From Pyropia yezoensis (Eukaryota; Rhodophyta; Bangiophyceae; Bangiales; Bangiaceae): a stretch of 64,000 nucleotides of DNA. Shown here one piece after another: positions 49,297 to 59,088 of this stretch. The first letter of the stretch is position 1. Every line of letters begins with the position of its first letter. A program made the position numbers and the translations under genes. The stretch lies in the NCBI GenBank assembly GCA_009829735.1, contig CM020618.1, forward strand, positions 8,523,119 through 8,587,118, read 5' to 3'. Below the pieces are notes generated by a model that did no database searches, was not told the origin of the DNA, and was given only the letters and a program-made list of their open reading frames with translations.

Positions 49297-50691
49297 TCAC
49301 TGAACCAGGTTGGGCGCGTAGGACAGGTACTCCCACTGCGCGATACAGTCTGGCAGCCACTGCTCACAGACACGGACGCCCCCCCCGCGCCCACTACGAA
49401 CCTCCCCGGAAGTCCCCCTCCCCACCTTTCCCCCCTTCTTACCAGGCTTGACCTTCACACCGCCGACGACAACCACATCGACACTGTCAGTGTCGTCGTC
49501 CACTGACACTCCCCCGGCAACGGTGATGAGGGCGATCATATCCGCACGGTTCATCGTGGTGGTCCCCAGGCGCCCCACCTGCAGGCCCTTCAGCAGCGTA
49601 ACGACCGCCGCACGAGCCGCGCGGGCCCTCACCACCCCCGGGAACGAGGCGGACACATAGTCCTTGTATGGGCGCCAGCCTCCTCTGGCAACAGAGTCTG
49701 TCAGCCAACCCTGGCGCACAATCCACGTTCCACGGGCGAGGGAGAAGAGCAGCCGGGCGGAACGAAGCGGACGACGACCGACGACGAATACGTCCAACTC
49801 CTTGTAGTCGGGGAGACCCAGGCGCGCCCCCCGGTCGCCCGTCGCATTGGGCACAGCCACTACTGCCTCATATCCCCCAAGAGTCTCCAAAGCACGCACT
49901 GCAACGGTACACAAAGCGGCACTGCCACTGCTCCACGACATACGGGTGACGCTCGGTGCTTGCACCCCAGAGGTTGCCATTGAGGTCGATTGCATGCGGG
50001 GGTGTCCCGTCCCATCGGGGACACCACCAGAGGCGACCCCAGACCGACCGACGCTGCCCCCGGCTGTCGTACCGTCGACACCAGCTAGCCCACCACCGTC
50101 CCAATCGTAAGAGCCGCTGTCGCTGCCGCTGCCACTGCCACTGCCACTGCCGCTGCGACTGTCACTGCCACTGCCACCGCCACTGTCACTGTCACTGCCT
50201 CTGCCTCTGCCGCTGCGACTGCCGCTGCCACTGCCACTGCCACTGCCTCTGCCGTTGCGACTGTCGCTGCCGCTGCCACTGCCGCTGCCGCTGCAGCTGC
50301 GACTGTCGCTGTCGCTACCATAGACAGGCGCCTCAGTGCGAGTAAAAGTCCCACGCCTGGCACCAGACGCCTCCATGTACCTCGCCGCCGACGGACCGGC
50401 GGCAACTCCAATCTTCCCCCCCTTGCCCTTGCCCCTACCAATGTCCCTGGCGATGCCTCCAGCTGCGACCCGCTGCCGAGCCGGGCCGCGCAGTGCCTCG
50501 CCCTTGTGCAAGCCACCCGACACCACAAGCGATGACGCGCCCGCCCGACGCTCCGACCTCTTACCCTTGTCGGTTGCATGTGGCTTGCCCGCCCGACGAA
50601 CAGCCCGTGACCCTTTATCGACATTCGCACCGGCGGAACGGCCACGGGTAGAGTCGGTAGCCACACGTCCACCGTTGCGCGTGGCTCCCAT
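49297..50691 (-). CDS. BRCT-domain protein with a Ser-Gly/Arg linker
   Basis: 464 residues from ATG in gtgagATGgga; the frame upstream has no ATG. The basic N-terminus (GKGKRSERR, RGKGKGGKIG) is followed by a Ser-Gly-Asp-Arg dipeptide tract (about 125-200). The C-terminal half has two segments with BRCT pattern. In the first, hydrophobic strands precede LFSLARGTWIVRQGWLTDSV with the conserved Trp. In the second, VDVVVVGGVKV precedes VCEQWLPDCIAQWEYLSYAP with the Trp and Cys of the BRCT helix 3. Tandem BRCT repeats typically bind phosphoserine peptides in DNA-damage signalling (PTIP, MDC1, BRCA1-like proteins). The partner here is unknown. The gene appears intact and unspliced, next to but outside the chromovirus. 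Confidence 0.75.
   Translation of the reverse strand: MGATRNGGRVATDSTRGRSAGANVDKGSRAVRRAGKPHATDKGKRSERRAGASSLVVSGGLHKGEALRGPARQRVAAGGIARDIGRGKGKGGKIGVAAGPSAARYMEASGARRGTFTRTEAPVYGSDSDSRSCSGSGSGSGSDSRNGRGSGSGSGSGSRSGRGRGSDSDSGGGSGSDSRSGSGSGSGSGSDSGSYDWDGGGLAGVDGTTAGGSVGRSGVASGGVPDGTGHPRMQSTSMATSGVQAPSVTRMSWSSGSAALCTVAVRALETLGGYEAVVAVPNATGDRGARLGLPDYKELDVFVVGRRPLRSARLLFSLARGTWIVRQGWLTDSVARGGWRPYKDYVSASFPGVVRARAARAAVVTLLKGLQVGRLGTTTMNRADMIALITVAGGVSVDDDTDSVDVVVVGGVKVKPGKKGGKVGRGTSGEVRSGRGGGVRVCEQWLPDCIAQWEYLSYAPNLVQ
50108..50325 (-). repeat. Hexamer-type microsatellite coding Ser-Gly/Arg/Asp
   Basis: Tandem CTGCCA/CTGCCG/CTGCGA hexamers inside the BRCT gene. Lengths stay in frame, giving the SGSGSGSDSR-type linker. 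Confidence 0.9.
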
Positions 50692-51769
50692 CTCACCGCG
50701 CTGGCATACGCCGAGTATGTCGATTGGGTGAGGGTGGGTGGGCTGGGGAAGGCGACACCTACACCACAACAGCGGACAGGTGGGGGCAAACTGGGTGGGT
50801 CGGGTGATGGTAAGGCACAGGTACGGGAACGACGGGGGCGGGAGACGGGGTGCCGGCTGGCGGGGGGAGTCTGGGATGTACCGGTTCGTCGAGCCTTCGA
50901 CCGGCTGGTCATTAAAGATGCAGCAAGAGCGGCTGTTGCACCTTCACCTCCGGACCAATAGCAATTTGTCCAGTGGTGACTGAACGACAGTGTCCCGTGG
51001 TCGCCGGGCATGGCGTATGGAGCGTTGATGTCAGCTTTTACTGACACTCGGTGGAGGCGTAGGCACGAGGTGAACCAACAGGCGACTGGAGGGCACGCTA
51101 TGCTCGAGCAGTGAATGTCGTGCGTGCGAGGGCCTCCCTCCGAGTCGTCTCAGCCCCCCTTCCCCCCCACCGATCCGTCCCGACTGCCGGGCTCCCTCAA
51201 AAGTAGCCTCAGGACGGCTCAACCTGGCCGCCTGTGGGTCCTGCCCACCAACCCACCGACGGCCACAGCAGCCACCAGGCCTGCCCGACAGTCGGCTGCT
51301 CGAGCGTCTTCCCGTAAATCTCTCAGCACCAGGGGCGACATGCAAACGGCTCGCCCGGTCCAACCCACATTCCAGCCCCTCCCCGTGTCGCCTGTCCACA
51401 GCGCCACCACACCACATTTACTAGACAGATTTTGCAGCCCGGTCGTGGGAAGCCTTCGTGGCTGGTTCGCACGAAGAGCTAACGATAAATCAATCCAATT
51501 GCGACGGTGAGGTGGAAAGCACCGTCGATGTCGAGGGATCGGACCTGAAGACCACTCGACTCCCTTCGAAGCGCACCCTGACCCACGCTCCCGCATCAAG
51601 TGCAGAACAGGGACCGAGACCAGGAACCGCCCCGGGTACCGCCAGTTCATTTCCGCTTCGGTGGAATACCCAGAAGCGGTAAGGACAGAGAAAGTGACGC
51701 GCCCGCTGTGTCCGGAGGGGGCACGGCTGCGGCGGGAGTAGGGCCGGAGTAGGGGCGGCTGCTTGAGTG
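50692..51769. other. Intergenic region
   Basis: No supported gene. Open frames are products of the neighbouring minisatellite or lack credible starts. Confidence 0.4.
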
Positions 51770-52660
51770 GGCCCACAGGCCTCCTGCACGGGATTCGGGT
51801 GGGGGGGGGGGGGGGGGGCCGACAGGCCACAAACACGGGATTCGGGGGGGGCCGACAGGCCACCTGCACGGGGTTGGGATTGAGGGGGGCCAACAGGCCA
51901 CCTGCACGGGATTCGGGATTCGGGGGGGGTCGAGAAGCCACCTGCACGGGATTCGGGTGGGCGGGGGGGGGGGGGGCCGACAGGCCACAAACACGGGATT
52001 CGGGGGGGGCCCACAGGCCGTCTGCACGGGATTCGGGATTCGGGGGGGGCCGACAGGCCACCTGCACGGGATTCGGGTGGGGGGTGGGGGGGGGCCGACA
52101 GGCCACAAACACGGGATTCGGGGGGGGCCCACAGGCCACCTGCACGGGATTCGGGATTCGGGGGGGGCCGACAGGCCACCTGCACGGGATTCGGGTGGGG
52201 GGGGGGGGGGGTGGGCCGACAGGCCACAAACACGGGATTCGGGGGGGGGCCGACAGGCCACCTGCACAGGGTTGGCATTGAGGGGGGCCCACAGGCCACC
52301 TGCACGGGATTCGGGATTCGGGGGGGGCCGACAGGCCACCTGCACGGGGTTCGGGTGGGGGGGGGGGGGGGGCCGACAGGCCACCTGCACGGGATTCGGG
52401 ATTGAGGGAGGCCCACGGGCGACCTACACGGAATTCGGGGGGGGGGCGACAGGCCGCCTGCCCGGGATTCGGGATTGAGGGGGGCCCACAGGCCGCCTGC
52501 ACGGGACTCGGGATTGAGGGGGGCCCACAGGCGACCTACACGGGATTCGGGGGGGGCCGACAGGCCACCTGCACGGGGTTGGGATTGAGGATGGCCCACA
52601 GGCGACCCGCACGGGATTCGGGGGGGGGGGGGGGGGGGCGACAGGCCTCCTGCACGGGAT
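51770..52660. repeat. Minisatellite, about 0.9 kb, roughly 20 units
   Basis: Units of about 40-65 bp share GACAGGCCACCTGCACGGGA and ATTCGG followed by a G-run. Variants GGGATTGAGGGGGGCCCACAG and CACAAACACGGGATTCGG alternate. Long minus-strand frames across it only translate the repeat (AGGLSAPPESRI type). Confidence 0.93.
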
Positions 52661-52668
52661 TCTTTTTT

Positions 52669-54270
52669 CAGTCGTTGATTATTCCGGTAACCGGTCCGTA
52701 TGATTATTTGTGGCCGCCGCGCTGCGGGACGCGGTGTGCCGCCCGGGGCTGGAGCGCAGTCGCGGCCACTGCGGCGCCCTGACGGGCTCCCCCCTCCGTC
52801 GGTCGCGGCCACTGCGGCGCCCTGACGGGCGCCTCCCTCCGGCGGTCCCCCGTCGCCGTGCCGCGACCGCTCGCTCTCCCTCCCCCGTCCGTGCGTTTGC
52901 CGGGCGCCGCTGCTGTGGCACCGCGCACGCACCGCCGAGGGCGCCTCCACGGCGCCGGCACCATGTGGCGCGTCGCGGGGCTGCGCCCCCCTCTCCCGCA
53001 CTGTCTGCTCCCTCGCGGCCGTCCACGGGCGGCTGCGTTTGCCGCCTCTTCTGTCGGTCGGCGGCCGCCCGCGCACCGCGCCCGCACCGGCGTCTGGGGC
53101 GGCCGCTCCGGCCCTGCACCGTCTCGCCTGCGCCCACTGGCTCCCGCGGGGGCGGGGGGCTGCGGCACGCGAGTCCCCCCCGCCGCAAGATAACCGGCGC
53201 GGGGTGAGCGCCCGCCGTCGACCGGCTGGGTCATCAGCGTCCGTTTCTCCTCGCGCTCCCTCTCCGCCCGCCCAAGAGCAGCTGCTGCTGCCACGGCATC
53301 CCGGGGGTCGAGCGCCCATTGTCTCCTCCCCAAGCAGGTCTCGACGGGCCTTCCCCGCGGCGCCCCCCGCCGGGCGCGTGCTCAACCGGCACTGGTCGGC
53401 GGGCTCGCGGGCGGGAACAGGTCACCACGGCAGCCAACGCCGCTGTTGGCCTGGACCCCCCCCGCTACACCTCGTCTTCAAGGCGCGGGTCGTCCGCCAC
53501 GGCCGTCTCTGCTTGGCCTTTGTACCTATACCTCTCTATTCTCTCCTGTGGGGACGGCGTAGCCGTTCGACTGGCAGCTTTCGGGGGTGCCAGTCCAGCC
53601 CACAAGGAATAAAAGTCACGTTACTGGCGCATCCTCCCCCCGGGCTTCCTCCTGGTTAGGGGGGGGGGGCCGCAAATGTTCAGGAACATAACTCACGATT
53701 CATATCATTGGATATCTGACAGGGGCTGATGTCGCCTACAGCCAGTTGACTGCCGACCTTGTGACGGCGACCGGTGCCGACTCAGAAACAGCCCCGCGAG
53801 CCGGTCCGATTCGACCGGTCACTGGGGCTTCCTTGAATGGATGGCCTGCTCACGGCACGGACAAGGCGCTGCCCCTGCCCGAGGCCACCCACGGCCCGTA
53901 GTGCTCTAGTAACCAATAGGAAGCTCGGGGGGAAGATGCAAACGCAGCCGCCCGTGGGCGGCCGCGCAAGAACAGACAGTGCGGGAGAGGGGGCGCGTAG
54001 CCCCCGCCGTGCGCGGCACGGCGCAGGCGCCGGGGAGGCTCCCCGGCGGTGAGTGAGCGCCGTCGCCGCGGCGGCGCCCGCCGAGCGCACGGACGGGGAG
54101 AGGAAGAGAGGGCGCTCGTGGCGCAGCGTCGGGTGACCGACAGAGGATGGCACCCACCAGGGTGCCGCAGCGGCCGCGACCGCTCTCCCACCTTAGGCGC
54201 CGCGCCCCCGGCGGCGCAGCGGCCGCAAATAATTCGTCAGGCTGGTTTCCGAAAGAGTCAAAGACTCAAA
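52669..54270. mobile_element. Old element with about 0.35-0.4-kb terminal inverted repeats (MULE or foldback type)
   Basis: 52669-53058 aligns to the reverse complement of 53925-54270. Shared blocks include GATTATTTG-GGCCGC near the tips, GCGGCC-CTGCGGC-CCCTG, CCCCGTCCGTGCG, and TCTCCCGCACTGTCTG with CCACGGGCGGCTGCGTTTGC. Identity is about 80 percent inside and lower at the tips (CGTTGATTATTCCGG against CTTTGACTCTTTCGG). The left arm has an internal duplication of GGTCGCGGCCACTGCGGCGC. The middle of about 0.85 kb has no transposase. Long inverted termini without coding capacity suggest a non-autonomous Mutator-like or foldback element. The target duplication is not clear. Confidence 0.65.
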
Positions 54271-54792
54271 GACAGTACGCGTGTCTGCTCTTCTAGGGTA
54301 CCGTTGGCTCCGCGCCCAGCCCCGAGGGGCGTGTCATCCGCGCTTTAAAAAAAATCTCACGCAGCCGTCCGAGTGTTGGCGCCCGACTCATTACTTTCTC
54401 CCCTCGGTTCCCATGCGTGGCGGGGGGGGGGGGAGGGGTTGGGGGCGCGTGGGGCCGAGGCCGGGGCTGGGGCGTGGCCCCCAGCCCCGGCCCCGGCTCC
54501 CGCCTCTGCCCCTGCCATCGTCCTCTACAAAAGGGGGTTTGCCCAGCACGAACGCGGTGCGGCCTTGAACGATAACACACTCTCACCCTGCATCCCGTCG
54601 ACGACACCACCCCGTGCGAACCTACCTCCCCCACATCCAACACGGCGCGGCTCGGCGGATCGCTCGTCCTTCCCCCTCCCCGTCCCCGCCAGCCGCCCCC
54701 TCCCCTCTGTCACAACCACCCCCACAACTGCCCGCCCCCGCAACTCCACCCCCCCCCCCCACAGCTCCTCGGGGTGCTCTCCCTGTGTTGAT
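54271..54792. other. Spacer upstream of the repeat-rich ORF
   Basis: Short open leader sequence; no feature recognised. Confidence 0.3.
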
Positions 54793-56226
54793 ATGGACCC
54801 GCCTGACGTCCCGCAGCGGTATGTGGCCAGCGGCAAGCGGCCGTTACGTGACCTTCGCGGCCCGTATCCGGGTGGGCCGGGGCGCTCGCCCCCCCCCTCC
54901 CGGTGTGTTTGCCACTGCCACACCCCTCACCCTTGTCCCTGCATGCTGTCGGTGCGCCCACCGGCAGCAACGTCGACAGAACGACCCATCTACCCGCGTG
55001 ACGACCCTGAGCCTTGGCCGGCGGGGGCACCCACCGGCGGTCGGCTTCGCTCTGGGGCTGGACCGGCAGCGGTGGCACCTGGTGCTGGCCGGTACGGCTT
55101 TCGTTCTGGGTCTGGGTCTGGGTCTGGGGCTGGGGCAGCGGTGCCTTCTGACGCTCGCCGGTACGGCTTTCGTTCTGGGTCTGGGTCTGGGTCTGGGGCT
55201 GGGGCAGCGGTGCCTCCTGACGCTCGCCGGTACGGCGTTCGCTCTGGGTCTGGGTATGAGGCTGGGGCTGGGGCACCTGTGCCTCCTGACGCTGGCCGGC
55301 ATGGTTGCGACGCTCGCTATGCTTCGGCGGCGGTGGCACCCTCCGGCGGCGGCCGGTATGGTCCTGAGCCAGCGGCGGCGGCATTCAGAGAGCTCATGCG
55401 CACGACCGAGGCGCTGGGGACGCGGCTGATATGTGACTTACACGCGGGCGAGACGGGCGCGGGGCGAGTCCCCGGCCACAAGCGCGCACGTGTGGCGCAG
55501 CCACCGTCGCCGCCACCGCCGCCGTTGTCGCCACCGCCGCCGCTGCCGTCGTCGCCACTGGCGCCGCCGCCGCCGCCGCCATCGTCATCCTCGTCGTCAT
55601 CACCCTCGCCTCCTTGCGCCCCTCTGTCACCGGTTCCGCGACGGTTGCCGTTTCTCATGCCTCTGGCCCCGACGTCATCATCTTCGTCGTCATCATCTTC
55701 GTCGTCCGTCTCCCCGCTGCCACCACCACCGCCACCGCCGCCGTTGTCGCCACCGCCGCCGTCCTCGCCACCGCCGCCGTTGTCGCCACCGCCGCCACTG
55801 GCGCCGCCGCCGCCGCCGCCATCGTCATCCTCGTCGTCATCACCCTCGCCTCCTTGCGCCCCTCTGTCACCGGTTCCGCGACGGTTGCCTTTCCTCATGC
55901 CTCTGGCCCCGACGTCATCATCTTCGTCGTCATCATCTTCGTCGTCCGTCTCCCCGCTACCCCGAAACCGCCCCCGCGAAAAGCGGGCAGCGGCCGCCCC
56001 CATTCACTCGATAACACGAGAGGGGCTCCCCTACCACCAGACGCCTGGTGGCGGATCCACTTGCACCACACCTCGAAAAAAGGTCGTGAGTCAGAACCCG
56101 CATCGGGAAGTCAACGGTCCGGAAAACGGGCCGCGTGCGGGCATACCAAGGGGGACACCCCCCCTCAATCAGCCCCGAAAAGGGGTGTCGGCCGCGAACG
56201 GGCGCAAAGCCCCAACCGACTGGTAA
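54793..56226 (+). CDS. Hypothetical repeat-rich protein (possibly element-encoded)
   Basis: 477 residues from ATG at 54793 (MDPPDVPQRYVASGKRPLRD). It has three RRYGFRSGSGSGSGAGAAVP repeats, then a short helical segment (FRELMRTTEALGTRLICDLH). Two long Pro/Ser tracts follow that are near-copies of each other (SSSSSSSPSPPCAPLSPVPR each), then a basic end. It is followed 78 bp later by a polypurine tract and an LTR in the same orientation, so it may be the internal region of an LTR element. No catalytic domain is seen. A chance frame through repeats remains possible. Confidence 0.35.
   Translation: MDPPDVPQRYVASGKRPLRDLRGPYPGGPGRSPPPSRCVCHCHTPHPCPCMLSVRPPAATSTERPIYPRDDPEPWPAGAPTGGRLRSGAGPAAVAPGAGRYGFRSGSGSGSGAGAAVPSDARRYGFRSGSGSGSGAGAAVPPDARRYGVRSGSGYEAGAGAPVPPDAGRHGCDARYASAAVAPSGGGRYGPEPAAAAFRELMRTTEALGTRLICDLHAGETGAGRVPGHKRARVAQPPSPPPPPLSPPPPLPSSPLAPPPPPPSSSSSSSPSPPCAPLSPVPRRLPFLMPLAPTSSSSSSSSSSSVSPLPPPPPPPPLSPPPPSSPPPPLSPPPPLAPPPPPPSSSSSSSPSPPCAPLSPVPRRLPFLMPLAPTSSSSSSSSSSSVSPLPRNRPREKRAAAAPIHSITREGLPYHQTPGGGSTCTTPRKKVVSQNPHREVNGPENGPRAGIPRGTPPLNQPRKGVSAANGRKAPTDW
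55070..55300 (+). repeat. 66-bp tandem repeat, three units
   Basis: Units read GCCGGTACGGCTTTCGTTCT plus GGGTCTGGGTCTGGG and GCTGGGGCAGCGGTGCC. Unit length is a multiple of three. Confidence 0.9.
55500..55960 (+). repeat. About 240-bp tandem duplication
   Basis: The block with GCCGCCGCCGCCGCCATCGT, CACCCTCGCCTCCTTGCGCC and TCATGCCTCTGGCCCCGACG occurs at about 55560-55717 and again at about 55800-55958, nearly identical, with a CCGCCGTTGTCGCCA trinucleotide-rich joint between. Confidence 0.9.
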
Positions 56227-56291
56227 ACGGTCGTGCGACCCGCTTACACTCGGATATCCGAATGCAAGTCGACCCGAGGACGGGCCGAATC

Positions 56292-56304
56292 TAAGGGGGG
56301 GATA
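56292..56304 (+). promoter_or_regulatory. Polypurine tract
   Basis: AAGGGGGGGATA directly before the LTR start at 56305 fits a plus-strand primer for an element lying to the left. Confidence 0.55.
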
Positions 56305-56667
56305 TGTAGCAATATGGATACCCTTATTGTGACCCTGATCTAGGGGGGCTACTTCAAACCTGTAACTTTCAATTTGAGAGTTCGTACTGGTCACGGTATC
56401 TGCGAGTTACGTATGATCAGAGGGACTTGCATCTTGGGGTGGAGGGTAATTAGTGGTGTCTCCGAGGGTTTATAACGAGGGGGCCGGCGGCGGATCTACC
56501 GCCGGCCATGGTAGAACAACAAACCCCTCCCATTTGGGCTCCCATCTTGGTCCCGTGGCTTGCGCTCCAAGGACAGCAACCTTGGCCTCCCGGTGACGTT
56601 GGTGCCGATCCTCCTTGGTGAGTGTTCCCTGAGAGTGGACGTGTGACGGATCCCTATTGTGCTACAG
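56305..56667 (+). repeat. LTR (363 bp) without visible partner
   Basis: Starts TGTAGCAATATGGATACC and ends TATTGTGCTACA; the terminal TGTAGCA/TGCTACA is a perfect 7-bp inverted repeat with the canonical TG...CA. A TTTATAA-type TATA box lies near 56470. Flanks are GGATA (left) and GGGAG (right), so it is not a solo LTR with target duplication. The polypurine tract on the left makes it a 3' LTR. No 5' copy exists in the window, so the element is truncated or rearranged. It interrupts the gag-pro relic on its right. Confidence 0.75.
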
Positions 56668-59088
56668 GGAGGCGATATCGGACGCCGAGAACGTGTGGGG
56701 TGGGAAGACGCTAGTGAGCGTGGCGACACTGGCGTCGCCAAACTGGCGGTGTGCCAGTGACAGTTCCGCTCGCGTGTAGTAGAGGGAAGTTGCGGTGGTG
56801 CGCGTGAGGGACTCTGGCGGAAGGGGGACGGTGAGGTGGCCCCGTCGGATCGCGCACTGCACAGCTGTGTCTTCTAGTCCGAGGGTGGCGAGCTTCTTCG
56901 CGGTGTGGACGACGAGGTTGAAGCGCATGTGGGAAAGGAGGCCAATGAGAAGGGGCACGGTATCGTGCCGAAGCACGAAAGCATGTGGTAGATGGATGTA
57001 GAGGGTGGCGCTCGTTGTCGTCGTCGTTGTCAGGCGGAGGGAAATGCACCCAACGGTGTCGGGCACGTCGTGGCCCATGGCCCATCGGGCGGTCGTCGGG
57101 ACCATGGGTGATGTTGTGTCCTGCGGCTTGCGAGCCAGCCACGCATCGCCGACGATGTCGCCAGGGCTACCTGTAGGGACCCTTTGGGCCCTCCACGTCG
57201 GGGGACCTCGTCGAGATCGCGTGGTACACCTGTGCCCACCTTCCTAGTGAGGAGGACGGGGCCAATTTGGCCCCTCGGGGTGTTACTGGCTTCCCATTGG
57301 TCCCCTCCTATGGAGATGGGACCGGGTCGCCATTGGTTCTGGGGCCCAATTTGGGATTCCCAGTGTATGGGAATTTCCCCTACCCGGAATTGGCCTTTGG
57401 TCAATAATCCGGGATGGGATGCATTCGGGGTTTGGATTGCGCGTGTGAATTTTTTGTGCCTGTGAGATTGGTGAGATCTTGGGTGTTGGCACTGATGTCC
57501 GGCGGGGCTCGTCTCCCCCGTATCTTGGAGATTCCTGCCCCGCTGGCAGAACTGATTCGTGTTGGAGGGGGCCCTCTGGACATGTTGGAGGATTTTGATT
57601 GGCCCGCACGTGGCCCAGTGTGGGTGGTTGCTGGTGCGGGTGAGAGAGGGTAAGAGTGTGCGTGGGGGTGCGCGTTGCTTCCCCCTTCGAAAAAAAATAG
57701 ACTTGCGTGTGCTTGAACACTGTCGTCCTGGTCACGGAACCCCGCGTAAACAAGCCAGGCGGTCGGCGGTTCAGTTTCTCTCCGGTCTCCCCGCGTTCTT
57801 GGTGAGTTGTTCTCTGTGTTTTCTGGGAGATAGGCGCCTCAGGTACGTAAAACAACTAAACTACCAATGTCCAGGATGGCGGTGTTAATGGCGGGCTCCG
57901 AGACAGTCCACGACGCTGACAGGAAGTGTAGTTCCTGGGGTGGGATGGGCGGCGGAACGATGAGCAGTGGCGTGGCGTAGTCCGTGGGAGGAGGCGACGT
58001 GGTGGTGGCCGCGTGCCGCACGTCTTGCGGGGGGCGACTGGAACTGCTGCGCAGGTTGGGGCACTGGCGGGCAAAGTAGTTGGTGCCTCGGCAGTTGTGG
58101 CACGGGTTGCTTGGGCCCGGTACACGATAGCTGCTGAGCGGGCGTGCAGCGGCGTGGTCCGTGCGGTATGGCGTGGAAGAGTTGGCCCTAAACCTCTTGT
58201 GGACGTAGAATACGCGGTTGGGCTCGTTGGCGTCCGTGTCCACGTTGACCGTCATTGTGTCGGTGTCGGCGTGTGTCGTGTTTCGGCCGTGTCGGTAACG
58301 TAGGTGGGGGTGGGCGTGGTAGTGACGGCCGACACGAGGGGGAGAGTGGTGACCGCGTTTTCCGGAGGACGCGTTGACGGCGGGACCGTCGTGAGCATCA
58401 GCTTGACACGTGCAGCTAAGATGTGGGGGTCGCCGGCCGAGTCCGGGATGACGATAGCTGCAAACCACTGACCGCGAATGGCGTCCATAATTTTGTCCGT
58501 CAGCATGTCGGCGGTGTGGTAACGTGCGGGCAGCTGCGTCTGGAGCGTGACGAGTCTGCCGATCATACGCTCGAACCGGACGACCTCTCTGTCGCCTGCC
58601 ATATGTGGCTCGGAGGCAAATGTGGCCGTCTGCCACTGGGTGCGGTTGCGCAGGTTGCGGGCAATTGAGGATACGCGGTTGTCGATTGCTTCCCATATGG
58701 CGTCGGGAGAGCATCCGTCCAGGTCGTGGATGAGCGCCGGGAGGTTGTGCTCCGTTGTCTTGACGGAAAACTGGATGCAGTTGGCACGCTGTTTGTGCGG
58801 CACGCCGAAAGCGTCGCACGTTTTGAAGAAGGTGGTGCGGGCGCGAGTGACGGACTCATCGTCGCGTCCTTGCGTGCAGAGTGTGATGTTGCGTGCGAGG
58901 AAGGCAGGGCTACGGGGGTGGGGAGCGCGATCCCTCAGCGTCGGTGACCCAGAACTACCATGTGGATAGTCGTGTCTTGAAAGGCTGCCGCCCGAGATCG
59001 ACCGACGTGCGGCCGCGGGCTGGTCTCCTTTTATTGCAGGAAGATACTTGAGGCGGGTAAATATCAAGAACGATGCGGCAGTAGTCAT
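56668..59088 (-). pseudogene. Retrotransposon relic: Gag, zinc knuckle and protease, split by an insertion
   Basis: Gag starts at the ATG at 59088 (MTTAASFLIFTRLKYLPAIK) and runs to 58252. A -1 shift then gives the frame with a zinc-knuckle remnant CHNCRGTNYFARQC (the His is replaced by Tyr) and the protease start INTAILDIGS. The frame is cut there by the insertion 57172-57860. On the far side it resumes as PGDIVGDAWLARKPQ, so that LDIGSPGDIVGDAWL is rebuilt when the insert and one target copy are removed; LDTGS has become LDIGS. It continues to RAELSLAHRQFGDASVATL, a pre-integrase-like finger start, and is cut again at 56667 by the LTR. No RT is left. Dead element. Confidence 0.82.
57172..57860. 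mobile_element. 689-bp insertion with 5-bp target duplication (CTACC), possibly a solo LTR
   Basis: CTACC occurs at 57167-57171 and 57861-57865, flanking the insert. Removing the insert and one copy restores an unbroken protease frame. The plus strand starts TGTAGGGACCC but ends AACAACTAAA rather than CA, so it may be a solo LTR with a decayed end or another element class. No terminal inverted repeats and no protein were found. Confidence 0.75.

Noticed and set aside
51490-53385. 631-codon minus-strand frame
   Set aside because: It runs through the minisatellite and the arm of the long-TIR element; it exists because the repeats lack stops.
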